This document shows positions 1 to 5,115 of a stretch of 5,370 nt of DNA, in pieces. The notes beneath the pieces were generated by a model. That model made no database searches. It was given only the letters and a program-made list of their open reading frames with translations, and had not been told where the DNA came from. The number at the start of each line of letters is the position of its first letter. Within the stretch, counting starts at the first letter, position 1. A program made the position numbers and the translations under genes. This DNA is from JANOYC01 sp031428675 (lineage in GTDB: Bacteria; Actinomycetota; Actinomycetes; Actinomycetales; Microbacteriaceae), in the NCBI GenBank assembly GCA_031428675.1, contig JANOYC010000025.1, forward strand, positions 1 through 5,370, in the 5' to 3' direction.

Positions 1-900
1 GCTTTGCTGCTCTTTGCGCGCCGCTTCTCCGACCGGGCCCGGGTTGGGGGGATGTTCAACAACTCCTACCAACCGGCTGGGGCGGCGCTCGTTATCTTGG
101 CGGGGGTGCTGGACCAGCACCCGACCGTGCCCGACCCCACCCGCCCGATCGATCTGCTCGCCGCGCGCGGAGAGGTCACCTTCTCGGGTGTCGAGTTTGC
201 TTACGCGAACGAGCGCGTCATCCTGCCCCGGTTCGATCTTGCGATTCCCGCGGGGCAGACGATCGCGCTCGTCGGCTCGACCGGCGCGGGCAAGTCGACG
301 CTCGCAAAACTCATCTCGCGGTTCTACGACCCCGTGTCGGGATCGGTTGCGCTCGACGGCGTCGATTTGCGTCGGCTGCATCCGAAAGACCTGCGCCGCG
401 CGATTGTGATGGTGACGCAGGAGGCCTACCTGTTCTCCGGAACCGTCGCAGACAACATCGCACTGGGCAAACCGGATGCGACGCACGACGAGATCGAGGC
501 GGCCGCGCGAGCAGTGGGCGCGCACGATTTCATCACGGCGCTGCCGCACGGCTACGACACCGACGTCAACAAACGAGGCGGACGCGTGTCGGCTGGCCAG
601 CGACAGTTGTTGTCGTTCGCGCGTGCGTTCCTCGCCGACCCGGCCGTGCTCATCCTCGATGAGGCGACGGCGTCGCTGGACATCCCGAGCGAACGACTCG
701 TGCAGGAGGGGTTGCAGACACTTCTCGCCGACCGAACGGCGATCATCATCGCGCACCGCCTGTCGACGGTGGCGATCGCCGACCGCGTTCTCGTGATGGA
801 GCACGGTCGCGTGGTCGAAGACGGCGAGCCTGAAGAACTCATCGGCGGCACCGGGCGCTTCGCGCGGCTGCACGCCGCGTGGCGCGACTCGCTCGTCTAG
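1..900 (+). CDS. ABC exporter, ATP-binding C-terminal part (5' truncated by window)
   Basis: This is the 3' part of a fused membrane/ATPase ABC exporter of the multidrug, lipid or peptide type. It reads in frame from base 1 (A-L-L-L-F-A-R-R-F), so the true start lies upstream. Counting from the TTG at base 4, about the first 50 residues are the end of the membrane domain and the linker. The nucleotide-binding domain follows: A-loop Tyr67, Walker A GSTGAGKST at 91-99 (bases 274-300), Q-loop Gln139, signature VSAGQRQ at 195-201, Walker B VLILDE at 215-220 with catalytic Glu220, D-loop ASLD at 223-226 and switch His251. All catalytic residues are present, so the ATPase should be active; the signature has SAGQ where the usual form is SGGQ. 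Such half-transporters work as dimers in the cytoplasmic membrane, often with a partner encoded next door, which would be outside the window here. The substrate cannot be told from this part. It ends with TAG at 898-900, converging on the amylase gene. Confidence 0.93.
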   Translation, partial: ALLLFARRFSDRARVGGMFNNSYQPAGAALVILAGVLDQHPTVPDPTRPIDLLAARGEVTFSGVEFAYANERVILPRFDLAIPAGQTIALVGSTGAGKSTLAKLISRFYDPVSGSVALDGVDLRRLHPKDLRRAIVMVTQEAYLFSGTVADNIALGKPDATHDEIEAAARAVGAHDFITALPHGYDTDVNKRGGRVSAGQRQLLSFARAFLADPAVLILDEATASLDIPSERLVQEGLQTLLADRTAIIIAHRLSTVAIADRVLVMEHGRVVEDGEPEELIGGTGRFARLHAAWRDSLV

Positions 901-918
901 CGGCCGCGCTGCTGCGTG

Positions 919-2370
919 CTATCCCTCGTCGCCGACGTGGATTGCGAACACCGACATGCCCGGAATGGTCGCGGTGAAGCGGCCCTCGCCGTCAACGCTC
1001 ACCTCGGCGCCCGAGATGACCTCGGTGTAGCGACCGGGCACGAGGCTCGTGTCGAAGGTGCGGGAGACCGAATCTTCGCCGGCGTTGAACACCGCGAACC
1101 CGAGATCACCGCGACCGAATGCATACGCCCAGGCGTCGCTCCACTCGTCGGTGATGGGGGCGTCGCCGACGGCGGAGCGAAAATTGACCATCCCCGTCAC
1201 GAGCGGCCACCGGTGCTGGCAGGTGAACGAGCCGGTCGTCGGTGACTCGACGCCCGCATCCGTCACGGCGAGGCCGCCGCCGTACTCGGCGCAATCGGCA
1301 TCGAGGATGCGCGGGCCCTCTTGCGGCGGGCCGTCATCGCGCGTCGCGAATGCGTACCCGGAGAACAGGACCGGCGTGCCATAGGGTTGCGCGAGCGTGA
1401 ACGCCGTGGCGAGCAGGTAGGCGTTGCCGTCGCGCCAGGTCAAGGATTCGCCGTTGCGCTCGGTGTCGTGATTCTCGACGAACACGATCGCCTTATCGCT
1501 CGGCACGTAGCCGTCGGTGACGCCGAATTCGTTGCCGAGGCTAAGCGACGCGCTCTCCACGAGCGAGCGCACGTCGCGCGCGAAACCGAACTCAAACACG
1601 TCGCCGCTCGCGACATACTCTTCGGGCTGGATCGGCTCACCGAAACCGCGGATGACCTCGTGCATGATGCGGGTCTCGTCGGGCAGGCGACCAACGATCG
1701 CGGCGACATCGTCGGCCGGCATGTGCTTCGCGGCGTCGATGCGGAAGCCCGCGACGCCGAGTGACAGCAGGTCCTCGAGGTATGCGACGATCCTGTCTTG
1801 CACGGCTGTCGTGTCGGTCCTGAGGTCGGCGAGCCCGAGAAGCTCGCAATTCTGCACTTCGCCGCGGTTCTTATAGTTCTGGATGCCGCCGCTGGCCGAC
1901 TCCGTGCAGGCGTGAAAGTCGTCGCGTCCGTAGAGGCCGGGGTAGTCGTAGTGGTCGTAGGGCGTGCCCGCGATGCCGACGCCGGGTCCCGACGCGGCCA
2001 TGTGGTTGATCACGGCATCCGCGATGATCTCGACGCCGGCGGCCTCGCACTCTGCAACCATCGCGGCGAACTGCTCGCGCGTGCCGAGGCGTGACTCGAT
2101 CCGGTAGCTCACCGGCTGGTAGCTCGTCCACCACTGCTTACCGACGATGTGCTCGTTGGGCGGGCTCGTGAGCACCCAGCCGAAGCCGTTCGGGCCGAGC
2201 GAGTCGGTGCATTCACGACCGATCGATTCCCAGTTCCACTCGAACAGCTGCACGCCCGCGTCGCGCGTTCCGGCCGGCGCTGGCTTCGGTTCGGTGGGAG
2301 CACACGCGGTGAGAGTGAGGGCAACAGCGAGCGCGACGACCGCGAGCTTCGTGAGCGCCGAGTGCAGCAT
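919..2370 (-). CDS. Secreted lipoprotein alpha-amylase (GH13)
   Basis: Predicted 483-residue alpha-amylase that hydrolyses internal alpha-1,4 bonds of starch or glycogen outside the cell. The N-terminus is a lipoprotein signal peptide: Lys8, a hydrophobic stretch at about 9-20, and lipobox LTAC at 20-23 with Cys23 as the lipidated residue. The four GH13 regions are intact: DAVINH at 118-123, GFRIDAAKH at 208-216 (nucleophile Asp212), Glu238 in MHEVI (acid/base) and FVENHD at 297-302 (Asp302). A short beta domain C follows at about 390-480; no starch-binding domain is attached. Six other cysteines (54, 108, 155, 175, 360, 384) could form disulfides. The overall look is that of Streptomyces/animal-like amylases. 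The frame stays open upstream to about 2619, but I chose the ATG at 2370 because the signal peptide begins there and GGGGGA lies 6 nt before it. The gene is 32 bp downstream of the GNAT gene and probably shares its transcript. Confidence 0.93.
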   Translation of the reverse strand: MLHSALTKLAVVALAVALTLTACAPTEPKPAPAGTRDAGVQLFEWNWESIGRECTDSLGPNGFGWVLTSPPNEHIVGKQWWTSYQPVSYRIESRLGTREQFAAMVAECEAAGVEIIADAVINHMAASGPGVGIAGTPYDHYDYPGLYGRDDFHACTESASGGIQNYKNRGEVQNCELLGLADLRTDTTAVQDRIVAYLEDLLSLGVAGFRIDAAKHMPADDVAAIVGRLPDETRIMHEVIRGFGEPIQPEEYVASGDVFEFGFARDVRSLVESASLSLGNEFGVTDGYVPSDKAIVFVENHDTERNGESLTWRDGNAYLLATAFTLAQPYGTPVLFSGYAFATRDDGPPQEGPRILDADCAEYGGGLAVTDAGVESPTTGSFTCQHRWPLVTGMVNFRSAVGDAPITDEWSDAWAYAFGRGDLGFAVFNAGEDSVSRTFDTSLVPGRYTEVISGAEVSVDGEGRFTATIPGMSVFAIHVGDEG

Positions 2371-2412
2371 CCGAATTCCCCCGGTGAGATCTCGTTGCCC
2401 GGTTAGATCTCG
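2371..2412 (-). promoter_or_regulatory. GNAT-amylase junction: ribosome binding site and AGATCTCG direct repeat
   Basis: Read on the minus strand, GGGGGA sits 6 nt before the amylase ATG and is the best Shine-Dalgarno candidate. The octamer AGATCTCG occurs twice on the plus strand, at 2387-2394 and 2405-2412. The first copy is part of the 8-bp palindrome GAGATCTC (2386-2393); the second overlaps the GNAT stop codon. Their starts are 18 bp apart. They may be a small operator or chance. I see no convincing separate promoter here. Confidence 0.35.
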
Positions 2413-2855
2413 AGCGCGCCGATGTTCTCGCCGTATTGGGTTTGGCCCACAATCTGGAACCCGATGCGCTTGAAGAATTCCTCCGGGCCGTCTTCGCCGG
2501 ACTCCCAGATCACCGTCAGGCGGTGAAATCCGCGCGAGCGGGCTTCTTCGGCGAGCGCACGTACGGCGAATTTGCCGACGCCGCGGCCTTGGGCGTTTCC
2601 GGCCACGTTGATGCGCCAAATGCAGCTACGAAACTCTTCCTGCTCTGCATCCGCGTCGAAGTTGCCCATGATGAAGCCGACGACCGTTTCGCCGTCGAGC
2701 ACGACTCGGGGCCAGGTGGTGCTCGGATTCACGTATGCTTCGGCGATCGAGTGCGACACCGGCTGCACGAATTGCTCTTGGCCGGGCTTCAGAGTGAGAG
2801 AGTTTGCCGCCACGATGGTCTTCGCCGACAGCTCTTCCAGTCTCAAATCGCCCAT
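2403..2855 (-). CDS. GNAT-family N-acetyltransferase
   Basis: A 150-residue cytoplasmic acetyltransferase of the GNAT superfamily, which moves the acetyl group of acetyl-CoA to an amine. The acetyl-CoA pyrophosphate loop is visible as QGRGVG at 89-94, within strand and helix segments from RINVAGNAQ onward. The C-terminal part WESGEDGPEEFFKRIGF is the usual region before the last strands. The whole protein is one GNAT domain of normal length. The tail GENIGALEI and the short N-terminal domain recall small polyamine acetyltransferases of the BltD/SpeG kind, but the substrate is not established. The ATG at 2855 has no good Shine-Dalgarno: the nearest, AGAGG, lies 14 nt away, so translation may be weak or leaderless. 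Third positions look richer in A/T than in icd, judged by eye. It is the first gene of a likely two-gene unit with the amylase and is divergent from icd. Confidence 0.85.
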   Translation of the reverse strand: MGDLRLEELSAKTIVAANSLTLKPGQEQFVQPVSHSIAEAYVNPSTTWPRVVLDGETVVGFIMGNFDADAEQEEFRSCIWRINVAGNAQGRGVGKFAVRALAEEARSRGFHRLTVIWESGEDGPEEFFKRIGFQIVGQTQYGENIGALEI

Positions 2856-2895
2856 GCGGTCAAGGCTAGCCTCTGAGCGTCAAGCACGAATAGCG

Positions 2896-2915
2896 ATATC
2901 TCGACGTCAAGATAT
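2896..2915. promoter_or_regulatory. 20-bp palindromic operator upstream of icd
   Basis: ATATCTCGACGTCAAGATAT is a near-perfect dyad: 9 of 10 base pairs are symmetrical, the one mismatch being C2902/A2909. It ends 48 bp before the icd start codon and 40 bp before the GNAT start codon, so it could control both genes. Length and symmetry suit a homodimeric winged-helix repressor. Known background: in Streptomyces the MarR-family regulator TamR controls aconitase, malate dehydrogenase and isocitrate dehydrogenase genes and responds to citrate-type ligands. That makes a TamR-like protein a reasonable candidate here, but this is inference and I cannot compare the site with a motif matrix. On the minus strand the right half reads TTGACG and might serve as a -35 for the GNAT gene, but no good -10 follows. 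Confidence 0.6.
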
Positions 2916-2928
2916 TTGGGTGGAGCGG

Positions 2929-2934
2929 TAAGCT
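2929..2934 (+). promoter_or_regulatory. Candidate -10 box of icd
   Basis: TAAGCT is the best -10-like hexamer before icd and would place the transcript start near 2940, giving a leader of about 24 nt. No good -35 stands 16-18 bp upstream; that position lies in the right half of the palindrome at 2896-2915. A protein bound there would cover the -35 region, consistent with repression. This rests on hexamer resemblance only. Confidence 0.3.
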
Positions 2935-2949
2935 ACTCGTGGCCCGCCT

Positions 2950-2966
2950 AGAGAGGAACTGCGTTG
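2950..2966 (+). promoter_or_regulatory. Strong ribosome binding site deciding a TTG start for icd
   Basis: AGAGAGGA at 2950-2957 is followed 6 nt later by TTG (2964-2966). The protein then begins SKIKVEGTVVELDGDEMTR, which matches the usual N-terminus of this enzyme family. No in-frame ATG or GTG with comparable spacing exists, so TTG is the start. Confidence 0.8.
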
Positions 2967-4178
2967 TCGAAAATCAAGGTTGAAGGAACGGTTGTCGAAC
3001 TCGATGGCGACGAGATGACCCGCATCATCTGGCAGGCCATCAAAGACACGCTGATCCACCCCTATCTCGATATCAACCTCGAGTACTACGACCTCGGCAT
3101 TGAAAGCCGGGATGCGACCGACGACCAGATCACGATCGACGCGGCGCACGCCATCCAGAAGCACGGTGTCGGCGTGAAGTGCGCGACCATCACGCCCGAC
3201 GAGGCTCGCGTTGAGGAGTTCGGCCTCAAGAAGATGTGGAAGAGCCCCAACGGCACGATCCGCAACATTCTCGGCGGCGTGATCTTCCGCGAGCCGATCA
3301 TCATCTCGAACATCCCGCGTCTTGTGCCGGGCTGGAACAAGCCCATCATCATCGGGCGCCACGCGTTCGGCGACCAGTACCGCGCTACCGACTTCCGCTT
3401 CGCCGGCAAGGGCACCCTCACTGTCGAGTTCACGCCCGACGACGGCTCGGAGCCGCTCAAGTTCGAGGTGTTCCAGGCACCCGGTGACGGCATTGCCCAG
3501 GTGCAGTACAATCTCGACGCGTCGATCGTCGACTTCGCTCGTGCATCGCTCAACTACGGGCTCTCGCGCAATTACCCGGTCTACTTGTCGACGAAGAACA
3601 CCATCCTCAAGGCCTATGACGGCCGGTTCAAGGACATCTTCGAGGAGATCTTCCAAGCGGAGTTCAAGGAGAAGTTCGACGCCGCGGGACTCACCTACGA
3701 ACACCGCCTCATTGACGACATGGTCGCATCCGCTATGAAGTGGGAGGGCGGCTACGTCTGGGCGTGCAAGAACTACGACGGCGACGTGCAGAGCGACACC
3801 GTGGCGCAGGGCTTCGGCTCGCTCGGGCTGATGACCTCGGTGCTCGCGACTCCGGATGGCACGGTCGTCGAGGCGGAGGCCGCACACGGCACCGTCACCC
3901 GGCACTACCGCCAGCACCAAGCCGGCAAGCCGACCTCGACCAACCCGATCGCGTCGATCTACGCGTGGACACGGGGACTGGCGCACCGTGGCAAGCTCGA
4001 CGGCAATGACGCGCTGATCGACTTCGCGAACACGCTCGAGGACGTCGTGATCAAGTCGGTCGAGGCCGGCTCGATGACGAAAGACCTCGCGCTGCTCGTG
4101 GGCCCCGACCAGAAGTGGGAGACGACCGAGGAGTTCCTCGCGACGCTCGACCGCAACCTGGCGGCGCGCCTGGCGTAG
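2964..4178 (+). CDS. icd: NADP-dependent isocitrate dehydrogenase
   Basis: Full-length 404-residue isocitrate dehydrogenase that converts isocitrate and NADP+ to 2-oxoglutarate, CO2 and NADPH in the TCA cycle. It belongs to the homodimeric, eukaryote-like type (as human IDH1), not the monomeric type of about 740 residues found in many other actinobacteria. The substrate residues keep the human numbering: Arg100 in NGTIR, Arg109 in FRE, Arg132 in GRH and Tyr139 in GDQYR. After a one-residue shift come Lys211 and the metal ligands Asp251, Asp274 and Asp278 (LIDDMVA, KNYDGDVQSD). The NADP-binding segment AAHGTVTRHYR lies at 306-316 with Arg313 and His314, and Asn327 follows in STNPIAS. All catalytic residues are present. 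It stands alone, divergent from GNAT and convergent with hsp20. Codon use is strongly G/C-ending, as expected for a well expressed gene. A long open frame on the opposite strand is only a shadow of this bias. Confidence 0.97.
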   Translation: MSKIKVEGTVVELDGDEMTRIIWQAIKDTLIHPYLDINLEYYDLGIESRDATDDQITIDAAHAIQKHGVGVKCATITPDEARVEEFGLKKMWKSPNGTIRNILGGVIFREPIIISNIPRLVPGWNKPIIIGRHAFGDQYRATDFRFAGKGTLTVEFTPDDGSEPLKFEVFQAPGDGIAQVQYNLDASIVDFARASLNYGLSRNYPVYLSTKNTILKAYDGRFKDIFEEIFQAEFKEKFDAAGLTYEHRLIDDMVASAMKWEGGYVWACKNYDGDVQSDTVAQGFGSLGLMTSVLATPDGTVVEAEAAHGTVTRHYRQHQAGKPTSTNPIASIYAWTRGLAHRGKLDGNDALIDFANTLEDVVIKSVEAGSMTKDLALLVGPDQKWETTEEFLATLDRNLAARLA

Positions 4179-4182
4179 CGCT

Positions 4183-4197
4183 GGGGCGCCGTGCCCC
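4183..4197 (+). terminator. Short hairpin after icd stop
   Basis: GGGGC (4183-4187) and GCCCC (4193-4197) flank a 5-nt loop, 4 nt after the icd stop codon. There is no T-run, so it is at best a weak terminator or an mRNA 3' end stabiliser. The larger dyads downstream are stronger candidates. Confidence 0.3.
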
Positions 4198-4221
4198 GCG
4201 CCCCGCGCCCCGCGCCCCGCG
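4194..4221. repeat. Four perfect tandem CCCCGCG heptamers
   Basis: The heptamer CCCCGCG is repeated four times without change or gap (28 bp), just after icd. Perfect short arrays like this usually arise by replication slippage and may vary in copy number between strains. No function is apparent. Confidence 0.9.
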
Positions 4222-4226
4222 TTGCC

Positions 4227-4298
4227 CGCAAGAGGGACCGTTCGGGACAAGAGGCACCCGGCGCCCGGGCACTCTCGTCCCGAACGGGCACTCTTGCG
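4227..4298. repeat. 72-bp inverted repeat with composite arms
   Basis: The two 36-nt arms pair at 29 of 36 positions, with no loop beyond the central GC-rich bases. The outer part CGCAAGAG/CTCTTGCG is perfect, and CCGTTCGGGAC (4238-4248) matches GTCCCGAACGG (4277-4287) perfectly. Within each arm a motif recurs about 20 bp apart: AAGAGGGACC/AAGAGGCACC on the left and GGGCACTCT twice on the right. As RNA from either strand it would fold into a long rod, so it may terminate or protect both convergent transcripts. The composite build also suits a dispersed intergenic element of REP/MITE type. No target-site duplication or coding capacity is seen. Confidence 0.8.
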
Positions 4299-4310
4299 CC
4301 GCGTGGGGCG

Positions 4311-4343
4311 CAGGGGGCCGGAGCGAGGAACTCCGACCCCCTG
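4311..4343. terminator. Stem-loop between convergent genes, possible bidirectional terminator
   Basis: CAGGGGG (4311-4317) pairs with CCCCCTG (4337-4343) and CGGAG (4319-4323) with CTCCG (4331-4335). This gives 12 pairs, one C/A mismatch and a 7-nt loop. No T-run follows on either strand. Its place between two converging genes suggests a role in ending or protecting both transcripts, but this is inference from structure and place. Confidence 0.45.
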
Positions 4344-4431
4344 ACCGTGCGGTTCGCGACAGCCCGGTACTCCGCTCCGCCGCGAACCTGTCTTCCGCGA
4401 GGCTGTCTTTGCTTGACGACGGCCTTCGCGG

Positions 4432-4533
4432 CGAGACCGCGCTCGTTACGAGACCGCGCTCGCTGCGAGACGGCGCTCGCTGCGAGACCGCGCTCGTTAC
4501 GAGACGCCGCTCGCTACGAAACCGCGCTCGAGT
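4432..4533. repeat. Six tandem 17-bp units overlapping the hsp20 3' end
   Basis: Six contiguous 17-bp units start at 4432, 4449, 4466, 4483, 4500 and 4517. Unit 1 is CGAGACCGCGCTCGTTA; units 1 and 4 are identical, and the others differ from it at 2 to 4 positions. Each of units 1-5 has CGAG and CTCG in inverted orientation 6 nt apart, so each can form a tiny hairpin. The hsp20 stop codon (4514-4516) lies at the end of unit 5, and unit 6 encodes part of the protein tail. Units are adjacent without spacers, so this is not a CRISPR array. It looks like a minisatellite-type locus. Confidence 0.85.
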
Positions 4534-5026
4534 TCGTTTCGCTCGCGCCCGCGGTCGACCCGGCGGCCCCTGAATCGCCGGCAGAGTCGCTAGCGTGGCC
4601 ATCCGCGGTGATGGTGCGAGCGCCACCCGAGTTCGAGGTGATCGAGACCTTGCGGGGTTTGGCCTTCTCGCTCACCGGGATCATCACGCTCAGCACGCCG
4701 CTGTCGTAGTTGGCGCTGATCTTGTCGGTCGCGATGCCCTCGCCCAGGTTGAGCTGGCGCAGGAACGATCCGCTCGGGCGCTCGTGGGCGAGCCACTTCA
4801 CGCCTTCACGGCCGCGCGAGGTGCGCTCCGCCCGAATCGTGAGCAACTGACCATCGACATCGAGGTCGACCGATCCGGGGTCGATTCCCGGTAGGTCGCA
4901 ATTGAGGATGTAGTGGTCGCCGTCGCGATACAGGTCAATCGGCATGAGACGTGGGCCTTGGCGGGTGTCGAGAAGTTCCGCTGCGACGCGGTCCAGTTCA
5001 CGGAATGGATCAAAGAGAAGAGCCAC
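4514..5026 (-). CDS. Hsp20 / alpha-crystallin family small heat-shock protein
   Basis: A 170-residue ATP-independent holdase that binds unfolding proteins in the cytoplasm and keeps them ready for refolding by DnaK/ClpB. The short N-terminal arm MALLFDPFRELDR is typical of actinobacterial members. The alpha-crystallin domain spans about 29-127, with the hallmark ANYDSGVL at 105-112 followed by SVMIPV. A V-S-I at 127-129 is in the place of the C-terminal I-x-I anchor. The last 40 residues are rich in Ala, Ser, Gly and Thr and are probably disordered; their end is encoded by the 17-bp repeat. I chose GTG at 5026 because AAGGAG (5036-5041) lies 9 nt before it and the family N-terminus begins there; ATG at 5032 (spacing 3) and GTG at 5044 are less likely. 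Upstream lie HAIR and CIRCE operators, so heat induction through HspR and HrcA is expected. Confidence 0.93.
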   Translation of the reverse strand: MALLFDPFRELDRVAAELLDTRQGPRLMPIDLYRDGDHYILNCDLPGIDPGSVDLDVDGQLLTIRAERTSRGREGVKWLAHERPSGSFLRQLNLGEGIATDKISANYDSGVLSVMIPVSEKAKPRKVSITSNSGGARTITADGHASDSAGDSGAAGSTAGASETNSSAVS

Positions 5027-5047
5027 AATCATCAACTCCTTCACGTG

Positions 5048-5067
5048 CGTCCGCCCTTCGGCGGACG
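5048..5067 (-). promoter_or_regulatory. 5'UTR hairpin before the hsp20 ribosome binding site
   Basis: CGTCCGCC and GGCGGACG form a perfect 8-bp GC-rich stem with a 4-nt loop (GAAG on the transcript). It ends 6 nt before AAGGAG (5036-5041). It does not cover the Shine-Dalgarno, so it may stabilise the leader or shape access to the start site. Whether it responds to temperature cannot be told from sequence. Confidence 0.55.
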
Positions 5068-5088
5068 ATGAGCTCTGTTCGGTTCTAA

Positions 5089-5109
5089 GTTGAGTCCCCT
5101 CGACTCAAC
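5089..5109. promoter_or_regulatory. HAIR element (HspR operator) of hsp20
   Basis: GTTGAGT-N7-ACTCAAC is a perfect dyad. It differs from the known HspR-associated inverted repeat CTTGAGT-N7-ACTCAAG only in the outermost pair. HspR, a MerR-type repressor acting with DnaK, binds such sites at dnaK, clpB and small heat-shock genes in actinobacteria. Here it lies 62 nt before the hsp20 GTG and would cover the predicted transcription start. As RNA the same dyad can form a 7-bp hairpin at the leader's 5' end. Confidence 0.88.
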
Positions 5110-5115
5110 GCAACG

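Larger units (their letters stand above)
4179..4513. other. Repeat-rich gene-free region between convergent icd and hsp20
   Basis: I see no gene in these 335 bases. They hold, in order, a short hairpin after icd, four CCCCGCG heptamers, a 72-bp inverted repeat, a 12-pair stem-loop, an inverted pair GGTTCGCG/CGCGAACC (4351-4358 and 4381-4388), an inverted pair GACAGCC/GGCTGTC (4358-4364 and 4401-4407), a direct repeat CTGTCTT (4388-4394 and 4403-4409), and most of a 17-bp tandem array. Frames open through this stretch in several phases, but their products are Arg/Ala/Pro/Ser-rich composition artefacts without initiation signals or known motifs. Confidence 0.8.

Noticed and set aside
2371..2619. 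N-terminal extension of the amylase frame up to 2619, into the GNAT gene.
   Set aside because: The extension is Arg/Pro-rich, overlaps the GNAT coding region and would bury the lipoprotein signal peptide that begins at the ATG at 2370.
2907..4250. Long open frame of 447 codons on the minus strand opposite icd.
   Set aside because: It is antisense to a clearly real, fully conserved enzyme. The product is Arg/Val/Asp/Leu-rich without a recognisable domain, and such frames arise from G/C bias at third positions.
4228..4297. GCACTC motifs in the 72-bp inverted repeat, resembling CIRCE half-sites.
   Set aside because: They are direct repeats about 20 bp apart, lack the TTA/TAA ends and have no inverted partner at 9-bp spacing. 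They are not HrcA sites.
4432..4533. Possible CRISPR array.
   Set aside because: The 17-bp units are directly adjacent with no spacers, and no cas gene is in the window.
4051..4709. Overlapping open frames on both strands through the icd-hsp20 interval.
   Set aside because: Their products are low-complexity and follow the repeats. They overlap icd or hsp20 in other frames and lack ribosome binding sites and known motifs.
5026..5044. Upstream starts of hsp20 at GTG 5044 and ATG 5032.
   Set aside because: GTG 5044 would place the Shine-Dalgarno inside the gene, and ATG 5032 leaves only 3 nt after it. GTG 5026 has a 9-nt spacing and gives the family N-terminus MALLFDPF.
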